From: CAWAPD01 sp963783865
Lineage (GTDB): Bacteria; Actinomycetota; Thermoleophilia; UBA2241
Assembly: GCA_963783865.1 (NCBI GenBank)
Contig: CAWAPD010000003.1
Span: 248,001-312,000 of the forward strand
Direction: 5' to 3'
Length of the DNA stretch: 64,000 nt
A program made the position numbers and the translations under genes. The notes under the pieces were generated by a model. It was not told the DNA's origin. It made no database searches and saw nothing but the letters and a program-made list of their open reading frames with translations. This document shows positions 36,582 through 44,737 of the stretch, in pieces (position 1 is the first letter of the stretch; every line of letters starts with the position of its first letter).

Positions 36582-37562
36582 GTGAGTCCCGGACGATCGA
36601 TCGTCGGTGTCGATCTCGGCGGCACCAAGCTCGCCGTGGGCCTGGTCGACGACTCGCTGGGCATCCTCGACCGCCGGGAGCACGCGTCGGTCACGACCTC
36701 GCGAGACGCCTGCCTCGCGAGCATCTACGAACACCTGGACGACGCCCTGGCCGCCTACGGGCCGGTCGACGCCATCGGCGTCGGCACGGCGTCGATGGTC
36801 AACTTCCGGGGCGGCCGCATCGTGGTGTCGGTCAACCTGCCTCTGAGCGACGTCCCGCTGCGCGACCTGCTGGCCGAGCGCTACGGGGTACCGGTCGTGA
36901 TCGACAACGACGCCAACGTCGCCTGTCTCGCCGAGTTCCGCTACGGCGCCGGCGTCGGCACCAGCGAGATGCTGATGCTGACGCTGGGGACCGGCATCGG
37001 CGGGGGGATCGTGACCAACGGCCACCTCTACCGCGGGGCCAGCGGCGCCGCGGCCGAGCTCGGGCACATGGTGATCGACAGCGACGGGCTGCCTTGCGTC
37101 GGCGCGTGTCCCAATCGCGGGTGTCTCGAGATGTACGCCTCGGGGCGCGCCATGGACGCGGCCGCCGCGGCGGCCGCGAAGGAGCACCCGGGTTCGGCCT
37201 TCGCCCGCGCCCTCGCCGACGGGGACGAGGTGGACGGGCGGCTGGTCAGCCGGCTGGCCCTCGAGGGCGATCCTCACGCCGTGGCCATCCTCACGGGGAT
37301 CGGCGAGCAGCTCGGCGTCGGCATCGCCAGCCTGGTCAACATCTTCAACCCGGAGCTCGTGGTGATCGGCGGCGGCGCGGCCGAGGCGGCGGAGGTGCTG
37401 CTCGAGCCGGCTCGCCGCGTCGTGCGCGAGCGCGCCCTGCGGCCGAACAGCGACGAGGTCAGGATCGTGGCCGCCCAGCACGGCGCCGACGCGGGGGTGC
37501 TCGGCGCCGCCGCCCTGGCGATCATCGAGGTCTTCCCCGACGAGGCGCCGCCACGACGGTAG
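36582..37562 (+). CDS. ROK-family sugar kinase (glucokinase-like)
   Basis: ROK kinases phosphorylate glucose or related sugars. It has 326 residues from GTG 36582, which has GGAG nine bases upstream; GTG 36567 is an in-frame alternative without a binding site. Motifs: GVDLGGTKLAVGLV (phosphate binding), VVIDNDANVACLAEF (catalytic Asp), GTGIGGGIVTNGHLYRGA, and the ROK zinc signature GHMVIDSDGLPCVGACPNRG followed by CLEMYASG. The exact sugar cannot be read from sequence; glucose is most likely. It stands alone after the divergent promoter. Confidence 0.9.
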   Translation: MSPGRSIVGVDLGGTKLAVGLVDDSLGILDRREHASVTTSRDACLASIYEHLDDALAAYGPVDAIGVGTASMVNFRGGRIVVSVNLPLSDVPLRDLLAERYGVPVVIDNDANVACLAEFRYGAGVGTSEMLMLTLGTGIGGGIVTNGHLYRGASGAAAELGHMVIDSDGLPCVGACPNRGCLEMYASGRAMDAAAAAAAKEHPGSAFARALADGDEVDGRLVSRLALEGDPHAVAILTGIGEQLGVGIASLVNIFNPELVVIGGGAAEAAEVLLEPARRVVRERALRPNSDEVRIVAAQHGADAGVLGAAALAIIEVFPDEAPPRR

Positions 37563-37567
37563 ACGCG

Positions 37568-37596
37568 TTGCCTTGCCCTGCGCCGGTCGGTATCCT
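37568..37596 (+). promoter_or_regulatory. Promoter of the ferredoxin gene
   Basis: TTGCCT at 37568-37573 and TATCCT at 37591-37596 with 17 bases between them. Same style as the rplJ, rpsL and tuf promoters. The leader would be about 50 bases. Confidence 0.65.
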
Positions 37597-37652
37597 GTAG
37601 AAGAGCTATCCGGGGCGCAGAGGGCGCCCTCCCGGGAGGTGACCTACCACTC

Positions 37653-37823
37653 ATGCCGCACAGAATCACTGAGGAATGCCTCGCCTGCGCCGCCTGCGTC
37701 GACGAGTGCCCCAACGATGCCATCTCCGAGGGCGACGACATCTACGTGATCGATGCTGAGCTCTGCGACGACTGTGGCACGTGCGTCGAATCGTGCCCGA
37801 ACGACGCGATCGTCGCCGACTAG
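37653..37823 (+). CDS. 2[4Fe-4S] ferredoxin
   Basis: A 56-residue protein starting MPHRITEEC, too short for most ORF callers. Two complete CxxCxxCxxxCP motifs are present (CLACAACVDECP and CDDCGTCVESCP), each followed by NDAI, the classical clostridial-type ferredoxin with two cubane clusters. It would carry low-potential electrons. gggaggt lies 12 bases before the ATG. The gene is monocistronic, with its own promoter and a clear terminator. The fused NfnAB encoded at 39949-42201 is a plausible redox partner, though that is inference. Confidence 0.93.
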   Translation: MPHRITEECLACAACVDECPNDAISEGDDIYVIDAELCDDCGTCVESCPNDAIVAD

Positions 37824-37869
37824 GGTCTGTTCCAGCCCCGAGGGGCCGAACCGAAGACAGCAGTGACCG

Positions 37870-37905
37870 GGGGCGGGGGCGCGCGTGGCGCGCCCCCGCC
37901 CCTTT
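37870..37905 (+). terminator. Intrinsic terminator of the ferredoxin gene
   Basis: 37870-37884 pairs perfectly with 37888-37902 (15 bp, loop GTG), followed by TTTCGCGTT. It is one of the few hairpins here with a T-rich tail. Confidence 0.85.
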
Positions 37906-37925
37906 CGCGTTCCCGGACCGCGCCG

Positions 37926-37953
37926 GGAACGTTCCGCGACGCTGGGCCGTCTA
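37926..37953 (+). promoter_or_regulatory. ECF-type promoter driving the sigma/anti-sigma operon
   Basis: GGAAC at 37926-37930 and CGTCTA at 37948-37953, separated by 17 bases, match the classical GGAAC/CGTC consensus of ECF sigma factors. It lies directly upstream of an ECF sigma gene, so autoregulation is very likely. The -10 box is part of the palindrome CCGTCTAGACGG (37947-37958). Confidence 0.78.
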
Positions 37954-37979
37954 GACGGTGAAAGCGAGGGGGGAGCGCG

Positions 37980-38516
37980 GTGGACGACAGAGCGCTCGTT
38001 GAGCTGGCGCAACGCGGCAACCGGCAGGCTTTCGCCGTGCTGGCCGCGCGCCACGAGCGGACGCTCTACAGCACCGCGCTCTCGCTCTCACGGTCGAGCT
38101 GGGACGCGTCCGACGCCGTGCAGGACGCGTTCGTCGAGGCGTTCGTGAAGCTGGGCAGGTTGCGCGATCCGGAGAAGTTCAGGCCCTGGATGTCGGCCAT
38201 CGTGGTCAACAAGTGCCGCGACATCCACCGGCGCAACCGTGCCGTACCCACCGAAGACCGTCTGCTCGAGGGCGAGGCGTACGAGTTCACCGGCCCCGAG
38301 ACGAGCCTCGACATCATGCACGCCGTGCGCGACCTCGACGAGCAGCTCCGGCTGGTCGTCGCGCTGCGCTTCTTCCGCGACCTGAAGGTCGACGAGATCG
38401 CCGAGATCGTCGGTTGCCCGTCGGGCACGGTCAAGTCGAGGCTGAACCGCGCCATGGGCGCGCTCCGCGAGCGTCTGGAGCGGGCGCACACCGCGGATCT
38501 GGAGGTGCTGCTGTGA
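37980..38516 (+). CDS. ECF RNA polymerase sigma factor
   Basis: A group IV sigma factor of 178 residues. Region 2 (about 20-90) includes SSWDASDAVQDAFVEAFVKL and RPWMSAIVVNKCRDIHRR; region 4 (about 115-170) includes LRLVVALRFFRDLKVDEIAE and GCPSGTVKSRLNRAMGALRE. The GTG start follows gaggggggag. It overlaps the downstream anti-sigma gene by GTGA and has its own ECF-type promoter. It resembles the RpoE/SigW-like ECF groups, but I cannot assign a subgroup. Confidence 0.93.
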   Translation: MDDRALVELAQRGNRQAFAVLAARHERTLYSTALSLSRSSWDASDAVQDAFVEAFVKLGRLRDPEKFRPWMSAIVVNKCRDIHRRNRAVPTEDRLLEGEAYEFTGPETSLDIMHAVRDLDEQLRLVVALRFFRDLKVDEIAEIVGCPSGTVKSRLNRAMGALRERLERAHTADLEVLL

Positions 38517-39883
38517 ACTGCGACGAGACCCGCGACCGCCTCGAGAGCTACGTCGCCGGCGATGCCGGCGACGAGACCCGGGCGGTCGCCGAGCACCTCG
38601 CCGGGTGCGCGGCCTGTGCCGCCGAAGAGACCGCGATGCGCCGGCTCGCCGAAGAGCTGCGGCGGACCGGCGACGCCTTCCGGCCGCGGCTGCTGCCGGC
38701 CGGCCTGACGCTCGCCCGCGCGGCGCAGCAGGCGCGCCGCCGCCGCGTGGCCCTCCTGGCCGCGGCCTGCGTCGCCGGCGTGCTGGCGGCGGTCGTGGTC
38801 GCGCTGGCGCTGCCGGTGACGGCACGTCACGCGCCGCTGCCGGTCGGCGCGCAGTTGCGCCGCCTCGACGACCGCCTGGCGAGCCTCGACGCGGCTCTGG
38901 CCGCGAACACGAGGGACCTCGCGCGGGCAAGGGCCGAGCTCGGAGCCCGGCGCCACGCGGCGCGCTACGCGCTGACGCCGGCCGCCCGGCGGGCGGCCGG
39001 CCACGAGGCCGGCGTGCTGAAGTCGATCTCGACCTTCTTCGCGGCGCGGGCGGCGGCCGCGATGCCGACCTCCGCCGGCAGCGACGCCAAGACGAGGCTG
39101 GCCCAGGTGACCGTGCCGGGCTCGCAAGCCGCGCAGACGAGCAGGTACTTCGCGCTCGGCGTGCAGCGCACGTCGTCGCCCAGCCTGCGGCTGTCGGAGC
39201 GCGGCGCCGTGGTCCTGGTGACGGGGCTCCAGATGCTGTCCGCGTCGCGCGCCGTGGCCTTCGTGCGCCCGTTCAGCTATGCATCGTGGGTGGCGTCGGC
39301 CTCGTCGTCGACGACCGGCGCGGAGGCGCGCCAGGCCTACTGGAGCGAGTCCGACCACCGGGTGGTGCTCGACCGCAGCGCGACCGGCGACTGGCTCGTC
39401 AGCCAGGACGTGTCGTCGGACCCGCTGGTCACGCGCGCGCTGCGCGCCGGCGGCGCCCCGAAGTCGCTGATCGCGGCCGCCCAGGCCAGCAGCGACGCGC
39501 AGGTCCCGGCCGCCGCGCTCGTGCCTCCCGACGCCGTCCAGACGGTCAAGGACGTCCTCGACCTCGTCAACCGTGGGGAGTACACAGAGACGGCCGGCCT
39601 GTTCGCCGACGGCAAGGGGATCCCCGCCTCGAGCGTGGATGCCTGGTGGAGCGGCGGCCGCTCGCCCGGCCTGCAGCTCAACGGCGTCCAGCTCATGGTC
39701 TACAGCGCCGACAGCCGGCCGGGCCCGGCCGACCACCTGTATGTGCAGGTCGACGCCGACTCGAACGCCACGGCGGCGCACCCGCTGTTCGTCGCCGGCG
39801 GCCCGGACCTGCCGGCGTTCTGGGAGCTCGAGCACGCGTCCGACGGCCGCTGGCTGGTCGTGTCGATGAACACCGGCCCCTAG
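38513..39883 (+). CDS. Zinc-type anti-sigma factor with membrane anchor and large extracytoplasmic region
   Basis: A 456-residue partner of the preceding sigma factor. The cytoplasmic zf-HC2 domain (residues 1 to about 45) has HLAGCAAC (HxxxCxxC) and an upstream Cys at residue 3. One membrane segment (VALLAAACVAGVLAAVVVAL) is at about 80-100. A short coiled coil (RLDDRLASLDAALAANTRDL) follows, then two outer segments each ending in a similar strand (TGDWLVSQDVSSDP and DGRWLVVSMNTGP), suggesting two related NTF2-like sensing domains. The domain class is my inference. Most ZAS proteins have much smaller outer parts. A 22-bp hairpin ends the operon. Confidence 0.85.
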   Translation: MNCDETRDRLESYVAGDAGDETRAVAEHLAGCAACAAEETAMRRLAEELRRTGDAFRPRLLPAGLTLARAAQQARRRRVALLAAACVAGVLAAVVVALALPVTARHAPLPVGAQLRRLDDRLASLDAALAANTRDLARARAELGARRHAARYALTPAARRAAGHEAGVLKSISTFFAARAAAAMPTSAGSDAKTRLAQVTVPGSQAAQTSRYFALGVQRTSSPSLRLSERGAVVLVTGLQMLSASRAVAFVRPFSYASWVASASSSTTGAEARQAYWSESDHRVVLDRSATGDWLVSQDVSSDPLVTRALRAGGAPKSLIAAAQASSDAQVPAAALVPPDAVQTVKDVLDLVNRGEYTETAGLFADGKGIPASSVDAWWSGGRSPGLQLNGVQLMVYSADSRPGPADHLYVQVDADSNATAAHPLFVAGGPDLPAFWELEHASDGRWLVVSMNTGP

Positions 39884-39896
39884 GACTTCCGGGGTC

Positions 39897-39943
39897 GACG
39901 AGGGGGCGGGGGTGCGGCGCGGCCGCACCCCCGCCCCCTCGTC
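39897..39943. terminator. 22-bp perfect bidirectional hairpin
   Basis: 39897-39918 pairs perfectly with 39922-39943 (22 bp, loop GCG). It lies between the convergent anti-sigma (+) and nfnAB (-) genes, whose stops are at 39883 and 39949. It is the longest perfect stem found in the window. Confidence 0.8.
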
Positions 39944-39948
39944 TCACC

Positions 39949-42201
39949 TCAGGGCTGCGCCCTCAGGTACTCGTCGATCGAGCGCGCCGCCACCTTGCCG
40001 TCGCCCATGGCGAGGATCACGGTGGCGCCGCCGCGCACGATGTCGCCGCCGGCGAAGACACCCGGCATCGAGGTCGCCTGGCCGTCGTCGGCGACGATGT
40101 TGCCCCACTTGTTGGTCTCGAGGGCGGGCGTCGCGTTGGTGAGCAGCGGGTTGGCGATCGTGCCGAGCGCCACGACGGCGACGTCGCACTCCATCTCGAA
40201 CTCGCTGCCTTCGACCGGCACCGGGCGGCGGCGGCCCGAGGCGTCGGGCTCGCCGAGCTCCATCTTCTGGAGCCTGACCGAGCGCACCCAGCCTTGCTCG
40301 TCGCCGAGCAGCTCGAGCGGCGCCACGAGGTAGTGGAACTCGATCCCCTCTTCTTCGGCGTGGGCGACCTCCTCGATGCGGGCCGGCAGCTCGGTCTTGG
40401 TGCGCCGGTAGGCGCAGATCGCCTGCTCGGCGCCCAGGCGCTTGGCGGTGCGGACCGCGTCCATGGCCACGTTGCCGCCGCCGAACACGACGACCCGCTC
40501 GCCCCGGGCGATCGGCGTGGCGCCCTCGTAGTACATCCAGGCGCCCATCAGGTTCACGCGCGTGAGGTACTCGTTGGCCGAGTAGACGCCCTTGAGGTTC
40601 TCGCCGGGGATGTTCAGGAACATGGGCAGGCCGGCGCCGTTGGCCACGAAGACGGCGTCGAAGTCCTTCATCAGCTCCTGCACGGTGAGGGTGCGTCCGA
40701 TGATCACGTCGCACTCGATCTCGACGCCGAGCTTGCGCAGGTTGTCGACCTCGGCGTCGACGATCCCCTTCGGCAGGCGGAACTCGGGGATGCCGTAGCG
40801 TAGCACGCCGCCGGTGTCGTGCAGGGCCTCGAAGACGTGCACGGCGTGGCCCAGGCGGGCGAGCTCGCCGGCCACGGTGAGGCCGCCGGGGCCGGCGCCC
40901 ACGACCGCCACCTTCTTGCCGCTGGGCTCGATCGCGGGCGACTCGAACTCCATGTTGGCCGCCGCCCAGTCGGCGACGAACCGCTCGAGCCAGCCGATGG
41001 CCACGGGGTCGCCCTTCTTGCCGCGGACGCAGACGCCCTCGCACTGGGTCTCCTGCGGGCACACGCGCCCGGTGGTCGCCGGAAGGGCGTTGTCGGTCAG
41101 CAGGATGCGGGCCGCGCCGGCGAAGTCGTCGGCGGCGATGCACTCGAGGAAGTCGGGGATGCGCACCTCGACCGGGCAGCCGCTCACGCAGGGCCGGTTC
41201 TTGCACTGGATACAGCGCTGGGCTTCGAGGATCGCCAGCTCGGGCGTGAGGCCGAGGTTGACCTCCTCGAAGTTGGCGGCGCGCTCGACGGGGTCCTGCT
41301 CGGGCATGGCCACGCGCGGGATCGCGAGGCGCTCCTTGGCGCTGAGCTCCTTGTGGCCGAGCTCTGCCTCCATGATCTTGGGAACGATGCGACAGCCGTG
41401 CTCGTCGAGCTCGTGGTAGGCCGCCTGGCGGCCCGAGAGCTCGTCGAAGTCGACCAGGTGGCCGTCGAACTCGGGACCGTCGACGCAGGCGAACTTGACC
41501 TCGCCGCCGACGGTCACGCGGCAGCCGCCGCACATGCCGGTGCCGTCGACCATCAGCGGGTTCAGCGAGACGACGGTCCTGACGCCGTACTTGCGCGTGA
41601 GCTCGGAGACGGCCTTCATCATCGGCACCGGACCGATCGCATAGACGGCGGCCGGCCGTTCTCCCTGCTCGCCCTCGAGGATACGTTTGAGCGGCTGGGT
41701 GACGAACCCCTTCTCGCCGAGCGAGCCGTCCTCGGTCGTGCAGATGACCTCGTCGGAGAACTCTCCCAGCTCGTCGCGCAGTACCACGTAGGGCTCGCTG
41801 CGGCCGCCGATGATCGTCGTCAGGTGGTTGCCGGCCTTGGCCAGCGCTTTGGCCAGGGGGAAGAGGACCGCCGTGCCGGCGCCGCCGCCCACGCAGACCA
41901 CGCGGCCGACCTTCTCGATGTGGGTGGGCTGGCCGAGGGGACCGGCCACGTCGCGCAGCGACCCGCCGGTCCCCACCGAGACGATGTTCTTCGTGCTGCG
42001 GCCGACGGCCTGGATGATCAGCGTGATCGTGCCGGTGGCGGGGTCGTCGTCGGCGATGGTGAGCGGGATGCGTTCGGCACCCTGCTCGCTGCGTACGATC
42101 ACGAACTGGCCGGGTCTGCGGGCGCGGGCGACACGCGGGGCGGCGACGACCATGCGGTGCAGCGCCGGCGCGATCTCGTCGTTCTCGAGAACCTCGAACA
42201 T
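39949..42201 (-). CDS. Fused NfnA-NfnB: NADH-dependent ferredoxin:NADP+ oxidoreductase / glutamate synthase-like flavoprotein
   Basis: A single 750-residue chain joining two proteins usually encoded apart. Residues 1 to about 280 are the NfnA/SudB/PyrK-like reductase (FAD/NAD domain with RRPGQFVIVRS, then the [2Fe-2S] site DGTGMCGGCRV and VKFACVDGPEF). The rest is the NfnB/SudA/GltD-like part with two cysteine sets (CIQCKNRPCVSGCP; CPQETQCEGVCVRG) and nucleotide folds (VAVVGAGPGGLTVAGELA; VVVFGGGNVAMDAVRTA). NfnAB bifurcates electrons between NADPH, NADH and ferredoxin; related enzymes reduce sulfur or polysulfide. ATG 42201 follows aggagg. Fused forms are known, so the novelty is limited. 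Confidence 0.88.
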   Translation of the reverse strand: MFEVLENDEIAPALHRMVVAAPRVARARRPGQFVIVRSEQGAERIPLTIADDDPATGTITLIIQAVGRSTKNIVSVGTGGSLRDVAGPLGQPTHIEKVGRVVCVGGGAGTAVLFPLAKALAKAGNHLTTIIGGRSEPYVVLRDELGEFSDEVICTTEDGSLGEKGFVTQPLKRILEGEQGERPAAVYAIGPVPMMKAVSELTRKYGVRTVVSLNPLMVDGTGMCGGCRVTVGGEVKFACVDGPEFDGHLVDFDELSGRQAAYHELDEHGCRIVPKIMEAELGHKELSAKERLAIPRVAMPEQDPVERAANFEEVNLGLTPELAILEAQRCIQCKNRPCVSGCPVEVRIPDFLECIAADDFAGAARILLTDNALPATTGRVCPQETQCEGVCVRGKKGDPVAIGWLERFVADWAAANMEFESPAIEPSGKKVAVVGAGPGGLTVAGELARLGHAVHVFEALHDTGGVLRYGIPEFRLPKGIVDAEVDNLRKLGVEIECDVIIGRTLTVQELMKDFDAVFVANGAGLPMFLNIPGENLKGVYSANEYLTRVNLMGAWMYYEGATPIARGERVVVFGGGNVAMDAVRTAKRLGAEQAICAYRRTKTELPARIEEVAHAEEEGIEFHYLVAPLELLGDEQGWVRSVRLQKMELGEPDASGRRRPVPVEGSEFEMECDVAVVALGTIANPLLTNATPALETNKWGNIVADDGQATSMPGVFAGGDIVRGGATVILAMGDGKVAARSIDEYLRAQP

Positions 42202-42247
42202 GCGGTTCCTCCTGCTGGGGACGGCACGCTGGCGCGTCTCTGTATCC

Positions 42248-42256
42248 ATGGTAGCA
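42248..42256 (-). promoter_or_regulatory. Extended -10 promoter of nfnAB
   Basis: On the minus strand TG-C-TACCAT runs from 42256 to 42248. The start point would be near 42241, leaving a leader of about 40 bases with aggagg. No clear -35. A weaker TG-C-GAGAAT (42302-42310, + strand) could serve the divergent acetyltransferase. Confidence 0.5.
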
Positions 42257-42353
42257 CCGGTGGAGGCGCGGGCCACCGCGGGCGTTGCATCCGTGGGAGT
42301 GTGCGAGAATGGCTGCCATCTGTGACAGGCACGTCGGGGGTCAGGCAAGGACG

Positions 42354-42926
42354 ATGGACAGCGTGATCGACCGCGACGGCGGGGCGCCCGCGGCGCCGCT
42401 GCCGGTGAGCGTGCGGATCGCGGATGCCGACGATGCCGCCGGCATCGCCCGCATCCTCAACGCGGTGATCGCCGACGGCCGCTTCAGTCTGCTCGATACC
42501 CCGTTCACCGAGACCGCGGAGCGCGTCTACATCCAAGGTCTGGGGCCGCGCGGGTTCATCCACGTGGCCGAGCTGGCCGGCGCCGGCATCGTCGGCTTCC
42601 AGACGATCGAGCCGTGGACGAGCTTCGTCACGCACGAGCTCGACCACGTGGCCACGATGGGGACCTGGGTCGACCGGGACCGCCGCAGGGCGGGCGTCGG
42701 CCGCGCCTTGTGGGCGGCGTCCCTGGCGCGTGCTCGGGCGAACGGGTTCGAGAAGATCCTGACCGACGTGCGGGCCGACAACCCCGGGTCGATCGACTTC
42801 CACCGCAGCCTCGGGTTCACCATCGTCGGCATCGCCAAGCGGCACGCGCGGGTCGAGCGCCGGTACGTCGACGTCGTCTTCGTCGAGCGCCAGCTCGGCG
42901 AGACCGCCTATGGGGACGAGGACTAG
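42354..42926 (+). CDS. GNAT-family N-acetyltransferase
   Basis: A 190-residue acetyl-CoA-dependent transferase. VRIADADDAAGIARILNAVI starts the fold. The acetyl-CoA loop is VDRDRRRAGVGRALWAASLA, and DVRADNPGSIDFHRSLGFTI is the typical end. It resembles phosphinothricin/amino-acid acetyltransferase-like members, but the substrate cannot be read. ATG 42354 follows caaggacg; the open frame to 42285 covers the divergent control region. rsmI starts at the next base after the stop. Confidence 0.85.
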   Translation: MDSVIDRDGGAPAAPLPVSVRIADADDAAGIARILNAVIADGRFSLLDTPFTETAERVYIQGLGPRGFIHVAELAGAGIVGFQTIEPWTSFVTHELDHVATMGTWVDRDRRRAGVGRALWAASLARARANGFEKILTDVRADNPGSIDFHRSLGFTIVGIAKRHARVERRYVDVVFVERQLGETAYGDED

Positions 42927-43757
42927 GTGCTGTACGTCTGCGCCACTCCGATCGGCAACCTCGGCGACCTCACGCCGCGGGTCGCCGACGCGCTGCGACG
43001 GGCGGAGCTCGTCGCCGCCGAGGACACGCGGCGCACGCGCGGCCTGCTCGCCCACCTCGACGTGCACACGCCGGTCACGAGCCTGTTCGCCCACAACGAG
43101 GCGGCCAAGACCGCGTACGTGCTGGGGCTGCTGCGGGAGGGGCGCGAGGTGGCCCTGGTGTCGGACGCCGGCATGCCCGGGGTCTCGGACCCGGGCGGAC
43201 GCCTGATCGCCGCCGCGGTTGCCGAAGGATTGGCGCTGACCGTGCTGCCGGGGCCGTCGGCGCCGGTCACGGCCCTGGTCGCCTCGGGCCTGGCCGGCGA
43301 CGGCGGCTTCCGGTTCGTCGGCTACCTGCCGCGGCGGGTCGGCGACCTTGGGGCCGCCGTGGCCGGCTGGCGCCGCCACGGCGGCGTCGTGGTCGCCTTC
43401 GAGACCGGGGTGCGGCTGCACCGGAGCCTGGCCGCGCTCGCGGGGCTGGCGCCGGCCGCGCCCGGCGCCGTCTGCCGCGAGCTCACCAAGCTGCACGAGG
43501 AGGTCGCGCGCGGCTCGCTCGAGGAGCTCGCCGCGCGCTTCGCCGGCGAGGTCAAGGGCGAGGTCACGCTGGTCGTCGACCTGGGGGCGCCGGCCCAGGA
43601 GGGCGAGGAGAGCGCGGAGCGGGCGAGGGCGGCGGCGGCGTCGCTGCTCGACCGCGGCCTGAGCCGCCGAGACGCCGCCGCCGCCCTCGCCGTCTGCCTC
43701 GGCCTGCCGCGCAACGAGGCGCGAAAGGTCGTCGAGGGGCTCGAGAGAGTAGACTGA
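42927..43757 (+). CDS. rsmI: 16S rRNA (cytidine-1402-2'-O)-methyltransferase
   Basis: Methylates the ribose of C1402 in the decoding centre using SAM. It has 276 residues. The tetrapyrrole-methylase fold is shown by YVCATPIGNLGDLTPRVADA, AAEDTRRTRGLL, ALVSDAGMPGVSDPGGRLI and VLPGPSAPVTAL. The GTG start immediately follows the upstream stop. It ends 32 bases before the homocysteine methyltransferase gene. Confidence 0.94.
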   Translation: MLYVCATPIGNLGDLTPRVADALRRAELVAAEDTRRTRGLLAHLDVHTPVTSLFAHNEAAKTAYVLGLLREGREVALVSDAGMPGVSDPGGRLIAAAVAEGLALTVLPGPSAPVTALVASGLAGDGGFRFVGYLPRRVGDLGAAVAGWRRHGGVVVAFETGVRLHRSLAALAGLAPAAPGAVCRELTKLHEEVARGSLEELAARFAGEVKGEVTLVVDLGAPAQEGEESAERARAAAASLLDRGLSRRDAAAALAVCLGLPRNEARKVVEGLERVD

Positions 43758-43789
43758 AACCTCCACCGGTCCCGCACCAGGAGGCGGCC

Positions 43790-44674
43790 ATGGACTTCCT
43801 CGCAGAGCTCGCCCGGCGCCCGCTGGTCTTCGACGGCGCCATGGGCACCCAGCTCATCGCCGCCGGCTATCGCCCGGTCGAGGCGCCCGAGTCGTGGTCG
43901 GTCACCAACCCCGACGTGGTCGCCGGCATCCACCGCGCGTACCTCGAGGCCGGCGCCGACATCATCGAGACCAACACGTTCGGCGGCACCCGCAGCAAGC
44001 TCTCGCACTACCACGCCGGCGAGCGCGCGGCCGAGTTCAACACCGCGGCCGCCCGCCTGGCGGTCGGCGTGCGGGACGAGGTCGCCCCCGACAAGCTCGT
44101 CGCCGGCGACATCGGTCCGACCGGCCGCATGCTGGCGCCCATGGGCGACGCCTCGCCGGCAGAACTGCGCGACGACTTCGCCGAGCAGGCCGAGGCGTTG
44201 CTCGCCGGCGGGGTCGACCTGATCGGGATGACGACCTTCTTCGACCTCGAGGAGGCCAAGGCGGCGGTGCAGGGCGCGCGGGCCATGTCGGGTTCGGTGC
44301 CCATCGCCGTCTCGCTGGCCTACAAGCCGTCGCCGCGCGGCTTCCGGACGATGATGGGCGTCTCGCCGGCGCAGGCCGTCGAGGCGCTGCTCGAGGCCGG
44401 GGCCGACGTGGTCGGCGCCAACTGCGAGATCACCGCCGAGGAGATGGTGTCGCTCGTGCCCGTGCTGCGCTCGGCGACGGACGCGCCGCTGATCTTCCAG
44501 CCGAACGCCGGCCAGCCGCACCTGCAGGAGGGTCACACGGTCTACGCCGAGACGCCCGAGCGGTTCGCCTCGTTCATGCCGGCGATGGTCGAGGCGGGAG
44601 CGAACGTCGTCGGCGGCTGCTGCGGCACCACGCCAGCCCACATCACGGCGCTCGCCGCGGCGGTGCGTGCGTAG
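43790..44674 (+). CDS. Homocysteine S-methyltransferase domain protein (MetH N-terminal / BHMT-like)
   Basis: A 294-residue stand-alone homocysteine-binding barrel. FDGAMGTQLIAAGY at the start, EAGADIIETNTFGGT, and the three zinc cysteines (VVGANCEIT, and the GGCCGTTPAHI pair at the end) are all present. The family transfers a methyl group to homocysteine. Without folate and cobalamin domains in the same chain, the methyl donor is open: betaine, S-methylmethionine or a separate corrinoid protein. aggagg precedes the ATG. Confidence 0.86.
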   Translation: MDFLAELARRPLVFDGAMGTQLIAAGYRPVEAPESWSVTNPDVVAGIHRAYLEAGADIIETNTFGGTRSKLSHYHAGERAAEFNTAAARLAVGVRDEVAPDKLVAGDIGPTGRMLAPMGDASPAELRDDFAEQAEALLAGGVDLIGMTTFFDLEEAKAAVQGARAMSGSVPIAVSLAYKPSPRGFRTMMGVSPAQAVEALLEAGADVVGANCEITAEEMVSLVPVLRSATDAPLIFQPNAGQPHLQEGHTVYAETPERFASFMPAMVEAGANVVGGCCGTTPAHITALAAAVRA

Positions 44675-44737
44675 GCGGGGACGAGGGGGCTGGGCCGGGG
44701 CCTGAAGGGCCGGGCGGCCCGCTGCACGACCTGCCGG

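Noticed and set aside
44675..44737. GC-rich inverted sequence between the convergent methyltransferase and ureohydrolase genes as a terminator
   Set aside because: Only short imperfect pairings of GGCC/GGGCC type can be drawn; no stem comparable with the other hairpins.
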